Of a DNA stretch of 64,000 nucleotides, positions 1 to 14,003 are shown in pieces. The stretch is from Serilophus lunatus. Lineage: Eukaryota > Chordata > Aves > Passeriformes > Eurylaimidae. The translations under genes and the position numbers were made by a program. The stretch lies in contig VXBA01001826.1 in the NCBI GenBank assembly GCA_013399895.1, forward strand, positions 2,286,256 through 2,350,255. The letters are read 5' to 3'. A model generated the notes under the pieces. That model did no database searches and was not told the origin of the DNA. It saw nothing but the letters and a program-made list of their open reading frames with translations. Every line of letters starts with the position of its first letter. The first letter of the stretch is position 1.

Positions 1-545
<545 letters not shown>

Positions 546-602
546 TTTCTCTCTCTTTATGGTAGGTAATTCATTAAGATGTTTTGTACCAAGCTTACAC
601 AG

Positions 603-624
603 AAAATAAAAATAAATAAATAAA
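603..624. repeat. (AAAT)n simple repeat
   Basis: Short tetranucleotide run of AAAT units just upstream (in transcription) of the exon 2 acceptor region. Confidence 0.8.
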
Positions 625-2288
625 ACAAATTTCCTGAATATTATTTTTCAGGCAGCATCAAAGATGGTATTTTCATACTTTCCACACTTTACATCCATTG
701 GAAACCCTTGTTTTCTTCCCTCCACAATACTATTTCTTAAATCTGTCCCCTTTACTTCAAACTGTTATGTTCAAGGACAATTGTACAAGATACCTCCATG
801 CAGGAATATTTGCATAAACTTTCAACTAAGATATTTAGAACAAAAAAAGGAAGGAGGAATGTAAGCAGCAAACAAGCAAAGCCACACAGTTTCTACAGTG
901 AACCCTCACTTCTTTTTACCTTTAAGCCTTGATCATCTTTAACTTGCCTTTAACCATCTCTTGTACACAACACAAATCTCTGTGTAATACATGATCACAC
1001 AGTTTCCTCAAGGTCTTTCCAGTCAATACTTTTGAGTCTACAGTTTCTCAACAACAAGAGAATAAGAAGCAGCAGACGGCAACTGGAATTCACACCTTCC
1101 AGTCTGCTGACTAAGATCTTTACTGCAATTCCTGAAATACTTCATAGAAATTAACACTCATAAATAACTTGGCAGCTGCCCGGACACTTGTGAATCAAGA
1201 GGAATCCATGAACAGTGGAATGAAATTCCATATTCCAATGCAGATCTTTGAAACTGCATCACACACACAAATCAAGCTACTTTATTCTTCAAGATATTCC
1301 CACATTAGTGTCCCTTCCATTCCCTGATGCACATTCCTCTTCACATCCACCCAGCTAAGAGTGCCAAATGTAATTCACTACTGGATCCCTTGGATCAGTC
1401 TGGGTCCCTGAGTTTAGACCCTGACTCATGTCCCTGCACTGCTTTGCTCTTCTCTCAAGGCAACAAGAATCCTTTCTCTCTGCAGATACGAGTCCTCCAA
1501 AGCCAGCTGGACACATCCAACATCCCAGGGCTGTGAGGACTGAGCAGTGCTCAAGGCAACACTCACTTGCTGTGCCAGCCAAGCTGCCAATTGCTCCTGA
1601 CACAGTCAGAGCTACATGGACATTCCTGACTCCCCAATCCTTCCCACAGGCTGCACTGCCTGTACACACACAGTGAAGAGCTGGTACATCAGTGACCTGT
1701 GCTTCCTTTGCAATAAGGATTATCCAAAACTGGGGGCATAAAGGCTTTCTCTAGTTTTCACCTATATTCTCTAGCTCCCAAGAAAGCCCAAACTTGCCTC
1801 AGTTCCTATAAAACTTTTCATAAATTACAAATGCAAATATCAATATTTATTAACTCCTTATTCTGTTAAAGGATTTTCTGTGCACTCCAACTGCAACTGG
1901 TTTTCTAAGTGGTTCTACAAAACTTCATCCAACATTTTTCTTTAAGTATACACTAGAAGGATTTTCTGTTTGGAGTACCTGACACCCCAAAATACTCTTG
2001 CTAAAGTTTAAAGAGATCAAGTTTACCCTAAAAAATAACAATTTTATATATTGCATATTATCATTATAAATAGAGCTGATTATACTTGACTTTACAACCC
2101 TTGCAGCCTTGCCTGTTTCAGTAGAGTTTCTACAAATATTTCTGTGTTTACATGTTTTCACAATAATTTAATAACTCTTGATTTAAATTTACTACAGTTG
2201 TGAAGCTTTCCCAGCTGTCAACAGCAGGATTACCCTTCAACTTCCTCTAATTTTTTAAAAAAATTAATTTGGGTGATAAAGTTCAAAA

Positions 2289-2320
2289 TTCAAATATTGA
2301 AATATGTTCAAATATTGAAA
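2289..2320. repeat. Two direct copies of a 14-bp near-palindrome
   Basis: TTCAAATATTGAAA occurs at 2289-2302 and again at 2307-2320. Each copy is itself close to a palindrome. Confidence 0.8.
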
Positions 2321-3162
2321 ACACACTCGTTAAAAATCTAAGAGAGAATACAGGAATTATGGATTGTGTGGGAATGAGCACTGCAACTGAAAGTCACCTT
2401 TATCACAGCGAGCAGGAACGAGAGACAGTATCAAATACTCTGCTCACAGGGCATTCTAATTCTGACAGATTCACTTCAATAGCCCAACTTCAGACACAAA
2501 GCATTCCCACCCCCCCTCTGTTCAGCTCACAGGAAAGGGGCTGTCTGGGAGCTGTTACTTTGAAGGAATTGTACACAAATTCTCTGCTCGAGCCCAACAG
2601 TTGTAGGAGGTCTTCTGTACACAAAGAAAATTGAACAGGAGCTGCTACAAAGTCCCAGAAGAAAAACAAGCAATAGTAGCAAAATATGAGGCAGCAATCC
2701 TCATCTAAGAGGGAATGTAATTGTCAATATCTTGGCATAATCAGCTAAATAGGTTATTTTATCCACATTGAGGAAGGTGAAGTTGGAGGAGCTGGAAAGG
2801 GGATATGGTGAGAACTTCTGCAAATTAACTGTGAGCTTCCACTGATAAGAGAAAACACCTGAAGAAGCTTTAAAGTGCCTTTTCTGAAAGTCAAAGCTAA
2901 CCTTGTAGCACAGGAAAGGATAAGCCATGGAAAGCCTTAAAAGCAGCAGCAAGATACCTAAATTTTAAAGAAAAGGTTAGTGTAGAAACCTCCAAACAGA
3001 GAGTGACAGGGCAGTAAGCCAGAAGGATTAATTCACTACAAGCAGCACAATTGGAATTTGGAGGTGAATTTGCAGGAAGTCAGGAGTCATTTTTAAGGGC
3101 TCACACAAGCAGGCTGGTTGTGGGAATCTTGGGCACCAAGGGCAGTTTCCACCTGCTTCTTG

Positions 3163-3310
3163 TTCTAGTGATCAGGTTTTTCCAAGCCCCATCCAGCCTG
3201 GACTTGGACACTCTCAGGGATGGGGCAGCCCCAGCTTCTCTGGGCAACCTGTGGCAGGACCTCACCACCCCTGTAGTGAAAAATGTCTTCTTTATATCCA
3301 ATCCTTGCTA
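3163..3310 (-). repeat. CR1 LINE 3' fragment
   Basis: The reverse complement carries the CR1 tail block in order: ATATCCAAT-type start, GTGAGG-like region, GGCAACCTGT, a TGGGGCAG-rich segment and GGATGGGGCTTGG. The most terminal part (the ATTCTATGA end) is missing or too diverged to see, and the copy looks old. Confidence 0.85.
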
Positions 3311-6300
3311 AAGCCACTTAGTCACAGTGACTTCTGTTCATATTCTGCCAAATAAGTACATCAATGGTGGCCTCAGTCCTGTCATTTCTGCAGATATTGC
3401 AGATATGGCATCACAGCTTCACTCAAAGGCAGCCAGGGTCTGAAAATTAAGAGATTTTAAGAGTCCACTTAGGTAGGAAGAGTAATAAGCAGATAAGTTA
3501 CTTTCACTGATGTCAGGAAATGTTGACTATTAACCTTATGCTAAGATACCTTCACCTTAAATATGACCTACACCTAAATATGCTGGAACATAAAAATGGG
3601 AAAAAAAATGGGAAAAAAGAGGTCAGATCCATCCTAACACGAAATCATCCATTGCTGAAATCTGGAGGCAGAACAAGACTATTTATTAACACCAAAAAAA
3701 CCAAAAAACAACAACAAAAAAACACCACCGTCCTCAAACTGAAGGAAGAAGATACCACTCTCTAAATTTAGATACCAGGTTTGTGTATGTCATCATTTCA
3801 GCCACATATCACAGAGCTGCTTGAGGAAAGTGTAAACACACAATCACCAAAATAGGATTCTGAGTATTCACAAATTTTTAATAAGAATGAGGATTTTTGG
3901 AAACCAAATTGGGACCTTGGAGCCTTTCCCCTGGAAATTATAAACTGTGACAAATGCAGTTGTTCAGTGGGGCAGAAGAAGAAATGGAGATGACTTTGAT
4001 GGTGTTAGATAATGAGGATGGTGTTGACCCCTTTTCACAAAATGAAATCTAAACAAGAATGCTTTTCCCTTCCTAAAAAAGGTCATATTGAAGCAAATAA
4101 TAGCTCACATAGGAAGGATAAAATATCCCTTGGTTTACTCTGCAGGCTTGTAACAATGCCACTGCTCATCTGAGTGATACTAATTAATCTTGAGCAGACC
4201 TATCATCAGTTACTGAGACTTGCCCCTGGATTAAATGTAAACCAGCCTTGCATAAATTGAATGGCTCCTTTGAATATATAATTGAATTTGCAGAAGTGTG
4301 TGCCAGGGGGGTGTTTAAATAAGTGCACAAATACGATAAAAAGAACTTCACGCCATAATATCTAATTCAGTAAGCAAAAATAATGGCAGAGCACATTCCA
4401 ATTAGTGTTTGATTTATTTATTTTAACAAATCCAATTAGTAGAATGTTTTATAAAGTCATCCAATGTCAAACTCTCATGGACTCATCAGATGAAACACAC
4501 AATACTCATAAAAAGGGACAAAGGAACATTGGTTATGCTGTGGCTCCAAACACACACAGCCAACAGAGCATCAGATATAATTTCATCAAGCATTTACAGC
4601 AATGCCAGGCTGGAGAGGGGATAGGGACAATGAGAACAGTCTCATGCCATTCCTGGCTTTTTTTATGGACAGAAGTGTCCTTCTCTCTTATTAAAAAAAA
4701 AAAAAAAATCCAAACAAGACAACAACAACAAAAGGGCAGAAATAAAAAACCATGCAATACTTTTCTATGAACACCCCTTTTGAAACTTTTATGAGGGCTG
4801 AGATTTGGTCCATCAGTTTAGAGCTTAGACACACAAAATATAAAGTAAACAAAGAAACAAATGCTGTTAGGATGAGGAAGTATTTATGAACTGCAAAATT
4901 CCACAAATTAACTCACGACTGTTCTGATCATTCATTCTCATCCCTTCCTAGGACATTCTTCCTTACAAGAGATGTATTTGGCTCATTAAGGTAACTCCTA
5001 GTGTGGGTAATAAGATTTTCCAGATTAGAGGGGAAATTTGCAAAAAGCTTGTATTTATTTTTAAATGCAGCAATGAAAATTACTTCTCTTTAGGATTAAA
5101 ATATAGATAGAGAGGTTTGAGGGGGTTTATTTCCTAAATCAGTGTAATCCTTTAAAATACTGAATGCAGTCCTTTGTGATCCCAAAGTAGGCTCAAGATT
5201 GGAATTGTGATTTCAAGTGCTATCAATTTACTAAAGAAGATACTCATACTATTGTTATATTCCTTTTTTAAGTTTTGGGGTTTTTTCAAATTATATACCC
5301 TGTCACACTGTTATCTTTGCAGGTTCAGTGTTACATATCCATTTCCACACACCTTGAAGTAGTTCATGAGCACATTTTCCACGGCCCACATGCATGGATA
5401 CAATCCATGTTCCTTGCATAGGAAACTTTTTATCATCAAAATATTGCTGCCACTGAGTAAGGGATGACGTGTGGCCCCCAGGATCAGTGTCACCAATGAC
5501 AACTTAATGTTATGGAAGGGACACATTGAGGAGGTGTACCTTTGTCTAGTGAAACACCTCAAGTGTCCTCCCAGTAATAACAAGTTTTTCTTCCAGAACT
5601 TCTCTATTGAAAGCATTGGTCTCAAATGTGCACCAGAGCCTGGCAGAGTTTATCAATTCTCCTGATCCCATGGAAGTGCTCTGCTGCAAAGCAAGCCGTG
5701 TGCCTGGGATCCCAAAATATGCAGAACAAGTGTTCCAACTCTATTTCCTGAACTTGTCAGTTTAAGCTGAGCTTTCTTCCCCAAATTCATTATTATAGGT
5801 TTCTCTGTGAAAAAGCTTGCCTGCATGTCTCACAATTTGAGTCCTAGACCAGCTCATTATTAATTCTGTACTTGATAATCCACCAAGGATCAGTGAAATC
5901 ACTTTGAAGTATCCAAGGAGTAAAACTAACACTAAATGTCATTTGTTTCAGTTTATATGTCCAAATCTAGGATGACTCATCTAACTTCCCTTCCCAGAAT
6001 GTATGTCCCTTACTTAATACCAGAAATATCCTTTTACTTCTGACAGCTGAGCTGTCACTATTTCAATAGCTCAATATTAACATTTGATTGCTTTATTTAA
6101 GCAAAAGTATATCCATAGCCATAATCTCATTGAATTATTTTTTCAAGCTACAAAAAAAGGCAGTTAATACACTGCACCTTTTCAAAAAACTCCACATTTG
6201 CAATTTTAGTTCCATTCTGCTGTAACACACCAAAATTCATGTTAAAACTTCTCACACTTCCCTATCCCAATATAACAAAACTTGTAAAATTACCACAGGT

Positions 6301-9300
6301 TGCCAAAAGCATGAAAGATTCTTTAACAGAGACTCCCCATCATCTTTTTCTCATTATTCTAGCTAATAATCTTTTCAATTCAAAGGTTTAGTGGCTTCCC
6401 ACCCTTGAAGCAGGCTCCTGCTTTAGTCACAGTATGATGGAATGAAGAATATTTTTTTAAAAAGCCAAATTTGTGACAAATTCTTGCAGTTATATTTATA
6501 GCCTAAAGACAGGCCTTACTTTGCTTTCATTTGTTTCCTAAGTTACGGGACAAATTTTCTTCTTAAAATAATCCAAAAATATTCCAAAAATCCACCTTAA
6601 ATGATTAGTCTTGATTTTTGAAAATGTGCTTAGCTATGTTTGTTAGGAAAAATCATTCATGGCATTCATGGTTTCTGGAAAAGAAAGAAAAAAAATAAAA
6701 AGGTAACACTGCTTTTCTTCCAGCATCTCAAAATTCTTGGGGCTAATTATTCAGTCTATCTTAACAGGATTGCCTAACATTGTATTTATGATGCACTTTC
6801 ACCAAATTCTACATCAACTGTTGCACTCGAGCCTTGATCAGTCACAGTTCTCTTCTGACTTGCTTCATTTCAGCATTTTATATTGTCACACAGATACCTA
6901 TTCAAGCTGCACAGTCATTTAAATTACATACTTATTTTACTTTTACCATCCACCAAGGCAGAAAAAACTGTCTGGAGATGGCTGTTTCTCACTTATTTTA
7001 TATTCCATTAGCAAACCTCTCTTTCTCAATAAGCTTTTATACAAACTTCAAATTAATGTGTTTGAACTTTAAGCAAGAAGCAGCCATTGACTGACTCATC
7101 ATCTTAGGTGATGAATAAAATATTGTCTCAACAGACACCATTTCAGGAATTCAAATACCATCTGCAAGTCTACTAGTCTTTCTCCTTTCCCTGTACTGCT
7201 GTTCAGGCTCCTGTTTTGGGGAAATATCTCCTTGCAGCTGGGCTGTTTCCTTGGAAGTCTGTGGTCAAAAAACACAAAAACCAGCTTAAATAAGGGTAGG
7301 AAACCTGGTTCCTTGCCACACCACTGAACACAGGATAAAATTAAACAATCTGGTTGCAATCAAATATAACTAGAGCAGATTTACATCATTTTTGAAGAAA
7401 TTAAGGACACAGTAGGCTGGAATTTTATAATCATTCCATTAACTGAACAGTCATTCCAGATGATGCCAAAGGAAATTAAATCAATGGTGAACTTTAGAGA
7501 GTCCCTGTCTCCTTGGAAGTCCCCAACACTCAGTCTGTTTGCACTTGGCATTCCCTGAGGCTCCACTGCCACAAAAAACCTCCCCTCAGTATTATCTGGC
7601 ACAGTTTATTGACATCTTACCTTTGCACCCACAAAACACCCACAGTGTCCACAAGGACCAAAAAGGTGCCTGTGCACATTCACATCCCACATGTACTCTC
7701 AGTGCTTTCAAATAGAAATACCAACAGTTTAAATGTTTTCTTGGAGAAAGCTCTAAAAACATGAGTTCATTCTTGCTGAACAACACTGATACTCTGTTCA
7801 AATTGATTCTGAGCACATGTAATTAAAACTCCAGCATTGTGCAGTGCTCCAGAAACTCCTTGATATTTGAGCTATCATAATTCGTATGTAGTAGCTCACC
7901 TATACACTGGTTAAATATCAGATTTATCTAAAAGGATAGCTATCATCTGTCACTGAGTATCAACAAAATCTAATTGGCTGATATAATGGGAATAACTTGC
8001 AATGAGTGTTTCAATGGGTGTATCTTGCTGAATTCAATAATGTGGTTATTGGAAGCTACTCCCTGGGAGTGGCCGCATAAATAACTTTTACTGAGGTCTA
8101 ACAATTCTTATAGCTCCAAGTTCATCCATGTCTCAGGTTGAGGTTCTCTCTTACAAATACCCTTTTACTTGTCACTGACAGTTACTGTTTCAAATTACAT
8201 GTGAAGTGCAATGTCAAGGATATCTGAAGATATGTATTTTAAATCATTTTCAGTTAAACCATGATCTTCATTCAATATGTCAGGAGCAAGTCAGCCCCAG
8301 AAATGACAGTGGCTCTCCAGCTGCTCTGCTTCCAGGTGCCCTGGAGTCAGACTGGGAACAGGAGGGCAAATACTGGACTATGCAAAAGCTCTTGTAAAGT
8401 TTGATTAGCTGACTGATGGTTGAGGCACTGACAGTCAGCTAGACAGCCAAATTTTAATAATCTGACACCTGTTAATTTTTCTGAGTTCATTATTCCATCT
8501 CTGCATTTCTCATACGCATTTCCCTCCTGGCTGTACCATTTGCATTGCAATACCCGGGTGCTGTTCACAATCCCAGTGCAGTGGGGCAAACACCAAGTCC
8601 TGGAAGAACATTGTAAACATGGAAACAAGGAGAGGATTTGCTTGTTTATAGCCTCCAGACTCCTCTGTGTCAATTCTCTGCTCAAAGAACAAAACACAGA
8701 GTAAACATGTGCCAGGAATAAACAGATCTCTGCCTTGTGAGTTCTTTTTCTGTTTAACCAAATTTCCTACCATGGTACATAACCGTACGTGCTGAGCACC
8801 TCTCTAATTACAGCCACGAATCTCCCACTTACAGTCCCTGACACAGAATGTGCAATTTAGCAGAGCTGCAGAATTCAAAATTCAGTATTAATGAGGGACA
8901 GGACAGGAAAAGAAAGAAAATTCAGACTCAACTTGAGCACAAATGCAGTTATCACTACCAATATCTCAGTTTGTTAAGAAGGGGCCACCACGGCACATCT
9001 CCCCCTCTGGGCGTTATCCTGACACATCCTTGGCCACCTGCAGCTGGTGACAAGTCACAGGGAAGCTCAAAAAGTGTCCTCAGCCACGTGTCACTGAGAC
9101 GTCCCCAAAGTCACTCTGAGGCAGATTGTCCCCATCCCCCGATGGGAGAAATGATTTGCAAATAATAGGATGCGAACAGCTCAGTGTGTGCTGAGGTTCT
9201 TGATTTTAGAGGCATTCCAAACTTTAAAATTAACTAATTTTCAATATTTTGTGTTCACTCTGCATTTCACATCAAAACAGTCATAGAAAATTCATCATGC

Positions 9301-10637
9301 AAAGCTTCCTTGGTAATGAACATACAGAAAAGTATCCCTGTTCCATCATCCAAGGCCTTTTTCTGCCCTTAAGGATAGGTAACCTCCAGTTAATAATACT
9401 ACATATCCAACAGAAAATATTTTTCAAGAAAGGTTCTCAGAACTCTCCAGTTCTTGTTCTTCTAAAGCAGCATCAAGCCTGAACTCTGCCAGGAAGCATT
9501 AAATACTTAAAGCATTTTTTTCTAAGACTTGAAAGGCACAAGGTAAAGGAATCTAAAAGCAATCGCTTTTCGGAATACTGAATGACCAGAATGTAATAAG
9601 AAGCCCTTTTCTGTCATACAAACCATGTTTTCAGTCATCATTTAATCCTTGGTAAGCTGAGACAGGTGGATCAGGTACTCCGAGCTTTATCCCAAGCTCA
9701 CCTGCACTGGGTGCTGCAGTCCAGAGGGATGTGCAGTGAAGATAAACCAGTGAAGGGCAGATTCTAACAATCCAAATTTGGAATATGCTCCAAAGCACTT
9801 TAACTGACAGTACACCAATATTGCCTTTCAGTGATTTTGGAGGATTGTGTTAACATCTTCTACATGTGTAAAACCAGACACTTTGGAAATACTGTAGATA
9901 AACTTCCTATTGCTGTTCTTACTCTGAAATAGTCTAAGCTCGTAAGTGCAATTCAGATGTACAAAAAGCTCATTTACTGGACATTTACTTCTGGAAATAA
10001 GGTCTTACCAGCAATTTAAGGAGAGAATGGTCTTGGCTTAAAAGATTTCTCTTTACATTTGAAATTGAATTATGGTCTTTCTATATATTAAACAAATACC
10101 TTCTGCATGATATTTCTTTATCCACATCCTCATCAAGCTCAACAAAGAACCCTTCCACTTGATTTTGGTAGATGAAACAGTATTTGTCAGTATAGCTGCA
10201 TAAGGTATTTAACAGCACAGGAAACTCCATTAAAATGCAGTGCATTCCAGAGTCCCAAGTGAAAGTGCAGATACATGGGAGCAAAGACTTTTTTTAAAAA
10301 GTATCCTCAAGATTTCAGCTCTGCAGCTTAGCTAAGTTTTTGATAAATTCATTGTCATTTTTATATAAGTTATTCTCATTTTAAGATGTCTGCGTGAGAA
10401 TCTGATTCATTAAATATATGATGCTTCAAAAAATTATGATCGTGATATTAAGCCATTCAGAAATTAGATTCAGTTTCTGATCAACTGAATTGGTCTTAAA
10501 TATACTTATCCAATTACAACCATACTGCAGCAATTATACTGATACTTGAGCTAACTACACATTAGGCACTGCAGCCAAAAATGTTGAGAGATGGAGTGAA
10601 AGAATGTTTGGAAACACATCTTTGAATTAAAAGAGGA
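3311..10637. other. Intronic sequence without recognised genes
   Basis: A long CR1-free stretch. It contains A-rich low-complexity patches at 3597-3620 and 3691-3730, a 16-A run at 4693-4708, and AT-rich single-copy-looking blocks around 4140-4420 and 7850-8060 rich in TAAT-type motifs. The open frames here (up to 121 codons) show no family I recognise. Confidence 0.6.
4693..4708. repeat. (A)16 homopolymer
   Basis: A perfect run of 16 A, followed by an A/C-rich patch containing CAACAACAAC. Confidence 0.85.
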
Positions 10638-10860
10638 GACATTTAGGTTAGAATTAAAGAGGAAATTCTTTATTTAGGTGGCCAGAGCCCTGGCACAGGT
10701 TGCCCAGAGAAGCTGTGGCTGCTCCATCCCTGGGAGTGTCCAAGGCCAGGCTGCAGGGGGCTTGAAGCAACCTGGGATAGTGGAAGGTGTCCCTGCCCAT
10801 GGCAGGGGGCAGACTGAGATGAGTTTTGAGGTCCCTTCCAACCCAAACCATTCTGTGATT
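10638..10860 (+). repeat. CR1 LINE 3' end
   Basis: Plus-strand CR1 tail: GGAAATTCTTTA, GCCCTGGCACAGGTTGCC, AGAGAAGCTGTGGCTGC, GGGATAGTGGAAGGTGTC, TGCCCATGGCAGGGGG, and the terminal CAACCCAAACCATTCTGTGATT. The copy is 5' truncated. Its good preservation relative to other copies suggests a younger insertion. It creates the first part of a 207-codon open frame (10678-11301) that is not a gene. Confidence 0.95.
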
Positions 10861-11127
10861 TTCTTCATCTCTAACCCTTCAAGTGGCAGCCCTAGCACAT
10901 TGCACAAAAGTAAAAACAATAATATCATAGAAACAATAATAATCAGTCATTCACATCTGTTAACTATGCACTTAGAGGCCTATCAGAGCAATTATGGCAT
11001 CAGTCCATCTTTTTATATCCAAGGGAAAGGGAAAGACAAGGGAGCATTTCCCAGGGCTGGCTTAAAACCAGCAGAGTGGCTCAAGCACATTCCCAGCCTC
11101 AAACACCTTTTCAAGTTCCAGGTAGAT

Positions 11128-11313
11128 GGGCATTGGAACAGCCTCCCCAGGGTTTGGTCACAGCCCCAAGGCTGCCAGAGCTCAAGGAGTGTTTGGACGA
11201 TGCTCTCAGGGGCAGAGTGGGATTGTTGGGATGTCTGTGCAGGGCAAGGAGTTGGATTCCATGGTCCTTGTAGGGCCATTCTAACTGAGGATAACCTGTG
11301 ATTCTATTCTGTG
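11128..11313 (+). repeat. CR1 LINE 3' end, a second subfamily
   Basis: It reads GGGCATTGGAACAGCC, then GGTCACAGCCCCAAGGCTGC, CAGAGCTCAAGGAGTGTTTG, GGAGTTGGATTCCATGGTCC, ending GTGATTCTATTCTGTG. This tail differs from the GTGGAAGGTGTCC type in the neighbouring copy. Both lie on the plus strand within 270 bp but belong to separate insertions. Confidence 0.9.
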
Positions 11314-13908
11314 AACAAGCCCCTCTTACATCAACTGCTTTTCTCTTGCCCAACCATGTACAGAATCCATCCATGTGCACTTCTGGAATCTGTCAACCCC
11401 AGTGATGACCTTCTGCACCTTTGCCATCCTCTGACACCTTCACGGGCACAGCTGGAAACAAGGCACAGGTGTATTTTTTCCCTGATTCCAGGCACTGGCA
11501 TGGGACAGTGAGACTGTGTCTGCAGAGGCAGCACCTGCCACCTGCTGAACTCACACTCCAGGGGTGAGAAAGGGACTCCAATACATTTTCCCATGGAAGT
11601 GACTGTGCCTGGCAGCTGTACCCAGCACGGACAACTGCCTTCAATCACATTCTGCACTTTATACGAGACACATAGGCTGTCAATACCAGCTTCAGTTTGG
11701 TTTTTTTTAATTCTAAGGCATTGTCTCATAGGGAGGAAATAATTGTGATACTTGAGTGTATTGCAACATTTCTAGCAGTTTAAGACTATTTCAAGATTAG
11801 ATAATTAATATGAACTTGACAATGGAGTCCCAGCTGGAATAAAGATGTTGTTTATCTGAAAACACTCATCTGTGGCGAAAACTAATAGAATTTCCCACAA
11901 CAGAGACTGCAATTAATATGGACTTAAATAAAAAAAAAAACCCAAACACATTATTTAAGCAGCAGTTATAATTTTATTAGTGTAAAGACTGAAAAGAATC
12001 AAAGCAAGGGACTTGGTCAAGGGATTGTGAGAGAACTCTGAGGTAAAAAAAGGTAAATCTGATGGCTAATTGTTCTAACAGGCTACGAAGTGAGCAGATG
12101 AATACCATAGTTGCAGGTTTTGTTTTACCAAAACACAGATCAGGTTTTGTTTTAACACTCTTTCCCCAGAGAGAGAGATTATACAACCAGAGACTGTGTG
12201 CATTCAGCTGCAGGACAAGTGTGAACACTGACTTACTGAACACATTTGACCTGATTTTGTTACAGCACTAACTTTTAAAGCAGTTACACTTGTGCCACCA
12301 CTGCTGTCACAACCACAGAGGCTCAGTGCTGGGAGATTTCTCACCTACCCAGAGCTAATTGTCACAACACTTCTATAATGGAGTAATTACCACAAATATT
12401 TGATTACACTCAGCTCTGAATACAAAAAAAAAAAAAGGCAAACATGAGCTACTAAAAAGTGACCTCCTTCCTCAGAGCTGACAGCAGCCCCTGGGAACAT
12501 CATACTTGTGGTGACAGCACAGACTGGACACCTTGAGTAAAACTTCCAGCATTCATTAGCAGATCCTTGGCTAAATGATCTGGGTTTTTTTCCTTATTTT
12601 AACCTGCATTAAATCATGAAGGAATTAGGTATACTCAAGAGAACTATGAACCATGACATGGCATCCCTTGGTATTGTGCCATTTCCTTGCCAATGTCATC
12701 AGGGATCATCTTGGGATGGCTGGAGGACACCGTGGTAAAAATTAAAACACTCTTTATTATTCTTCAGGAAAATAATTTGATTCTGAAGGAGTTTGGGCAC
12801 CAGTTTTGTGCAGCAGGAATTTGTGAAACCACAGTTCCATGTGAGAAAAAGTTTGACTGCCCTAAAGTGAGGGTAGTTTGAGGATGGACCTTTGAATCTG
12901 TTTTCTGCTGAATGTGAGAGCTGGGGATGATGCAAGAATGGAGTCACATACATCTACACAGTGAGAAAAGGCAAAATATTGAGTTTGCTCAGCCAGTGCA
13001 AAGTGTCAAGACAGATAAACCATTGTTTGGGCTCGTCTCTATTTGTTCTTCAGAAACTACAAGTTCCATGATGACATTTCTGGATCTTCACAGTCAGTGA
13101 AGGGCTGGCAAATCCATTCCTTTTCTAACCTGGCATGGCTGGAGCATTCCATGCTTTCCTTCACTCATTTCTATGTATTTTCCTACTGAGCACCTCAGGG
13201 ACACTCTGCTGGGTTAAGGAAGCTACACACTGATCACAGGAAAAGTTCTCAATTCTGCCAATAATCCTTAACGCCCCTCTTTCCATATGCGATGTGCTGC
13301 ATTAATCTTTCTTCTAGAGTACCTGGGTTGTACAGGTTGTACAGGTTGTACATTCCTGATGAAATCACCTAATAGAACACTCCAGATGAAATAATTTTTG
13401 ATCTGTATAATGCATTCCTATCTCATCATCTCTGCATTCTTTTTTCAGAAGCACATCTCAGACTCATCTCAATCTCCTGGTATTAAATGCTCCAACAGCT
13501 TCTTGTCACTTCTAAATGATTTCAAAACTTACCCCAAAAAAACTAATTAGCCCTGAGATTAATGACCTTGCATTCTGTAATGCTGAATTACATCCCATTT
13601 TTTTATTTCATCACATTTCAAAATCCTAATTCCTCCAGTCTGATAATTTTACTTCCTCCAATTGTCCGCGAGGGACAACCTACATTAGCACATTCCTTGT
13701 TATGTTGTGAGCAGTAGACAAATACACTTAGATTTCAAGAATTATCCTTTAATTTTAGTTAATGAGCCTCCAGTCTGGTACAGCAAAAAGGTATAAACAG
13801 CTAAGAATGCCCAGGATACTCCTAGACTCACATTTAACTCATTTGTCTAGAGTAATGTTATGAAGTTTGAGTCAGAGCTACTACACTAGTCTTTCCAAAC
13901 CAGCCAGA
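11314..13908. other. Intronic sequence without recognised genes
   Basis: GC-richer at 11400-11640, then AT-rich. It holds a 13-A run at 12424-12436 and a three-copy 9-bp tandem repeat at 13326-13352. The 132-codon minus-strand frame at 11331-11729 shows no recognisable domain. Confidence 0.6.
13326..13352. repeat. Three perfect tandem copies of a 9-bp unit
   Basis: The unit GGTTGTACA is repeated exactly three times without interruption. Each unit contains the palindrome TGTACA. Confidence 0.9.
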
Positions 13909-14003
13909 GAATCATGCAATGGTTGAGGTTGGAAGGGAACTTGAGGACCATCCAGTTCCCACCCCCTGCCATGGGCAGGGACACCTTCCATGACTGAGTT
14001 GCC
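13909..14003 (-). repeat. CR1 LINE 3' terminal fragment
   Basis: The reverse-complement CR1 end starts at GAATCATGCAATGG and continues GAGGTTGGAAGGGAAC and CCCTGCCATGGGCAGGGACA, then breaks off after about 95 bp at CTTCCATGACTGAG. Confidence 0.9.

Noticed and set aside
1355..1669. Overlapping open frames on both strands in a GC-richer patch
   Set aside because: Frames on opposite strands of the same patch reflect low stop density; no domain, promoter or splice evidence supports a gene.
10678..11301. 207-codon open frame, the longest in the window
   Set aside because: It runs through two separate CR1 3' ends (10638-10860 and 11128-11313) and the DNA between them; these CR1 tail regions are non-coding.
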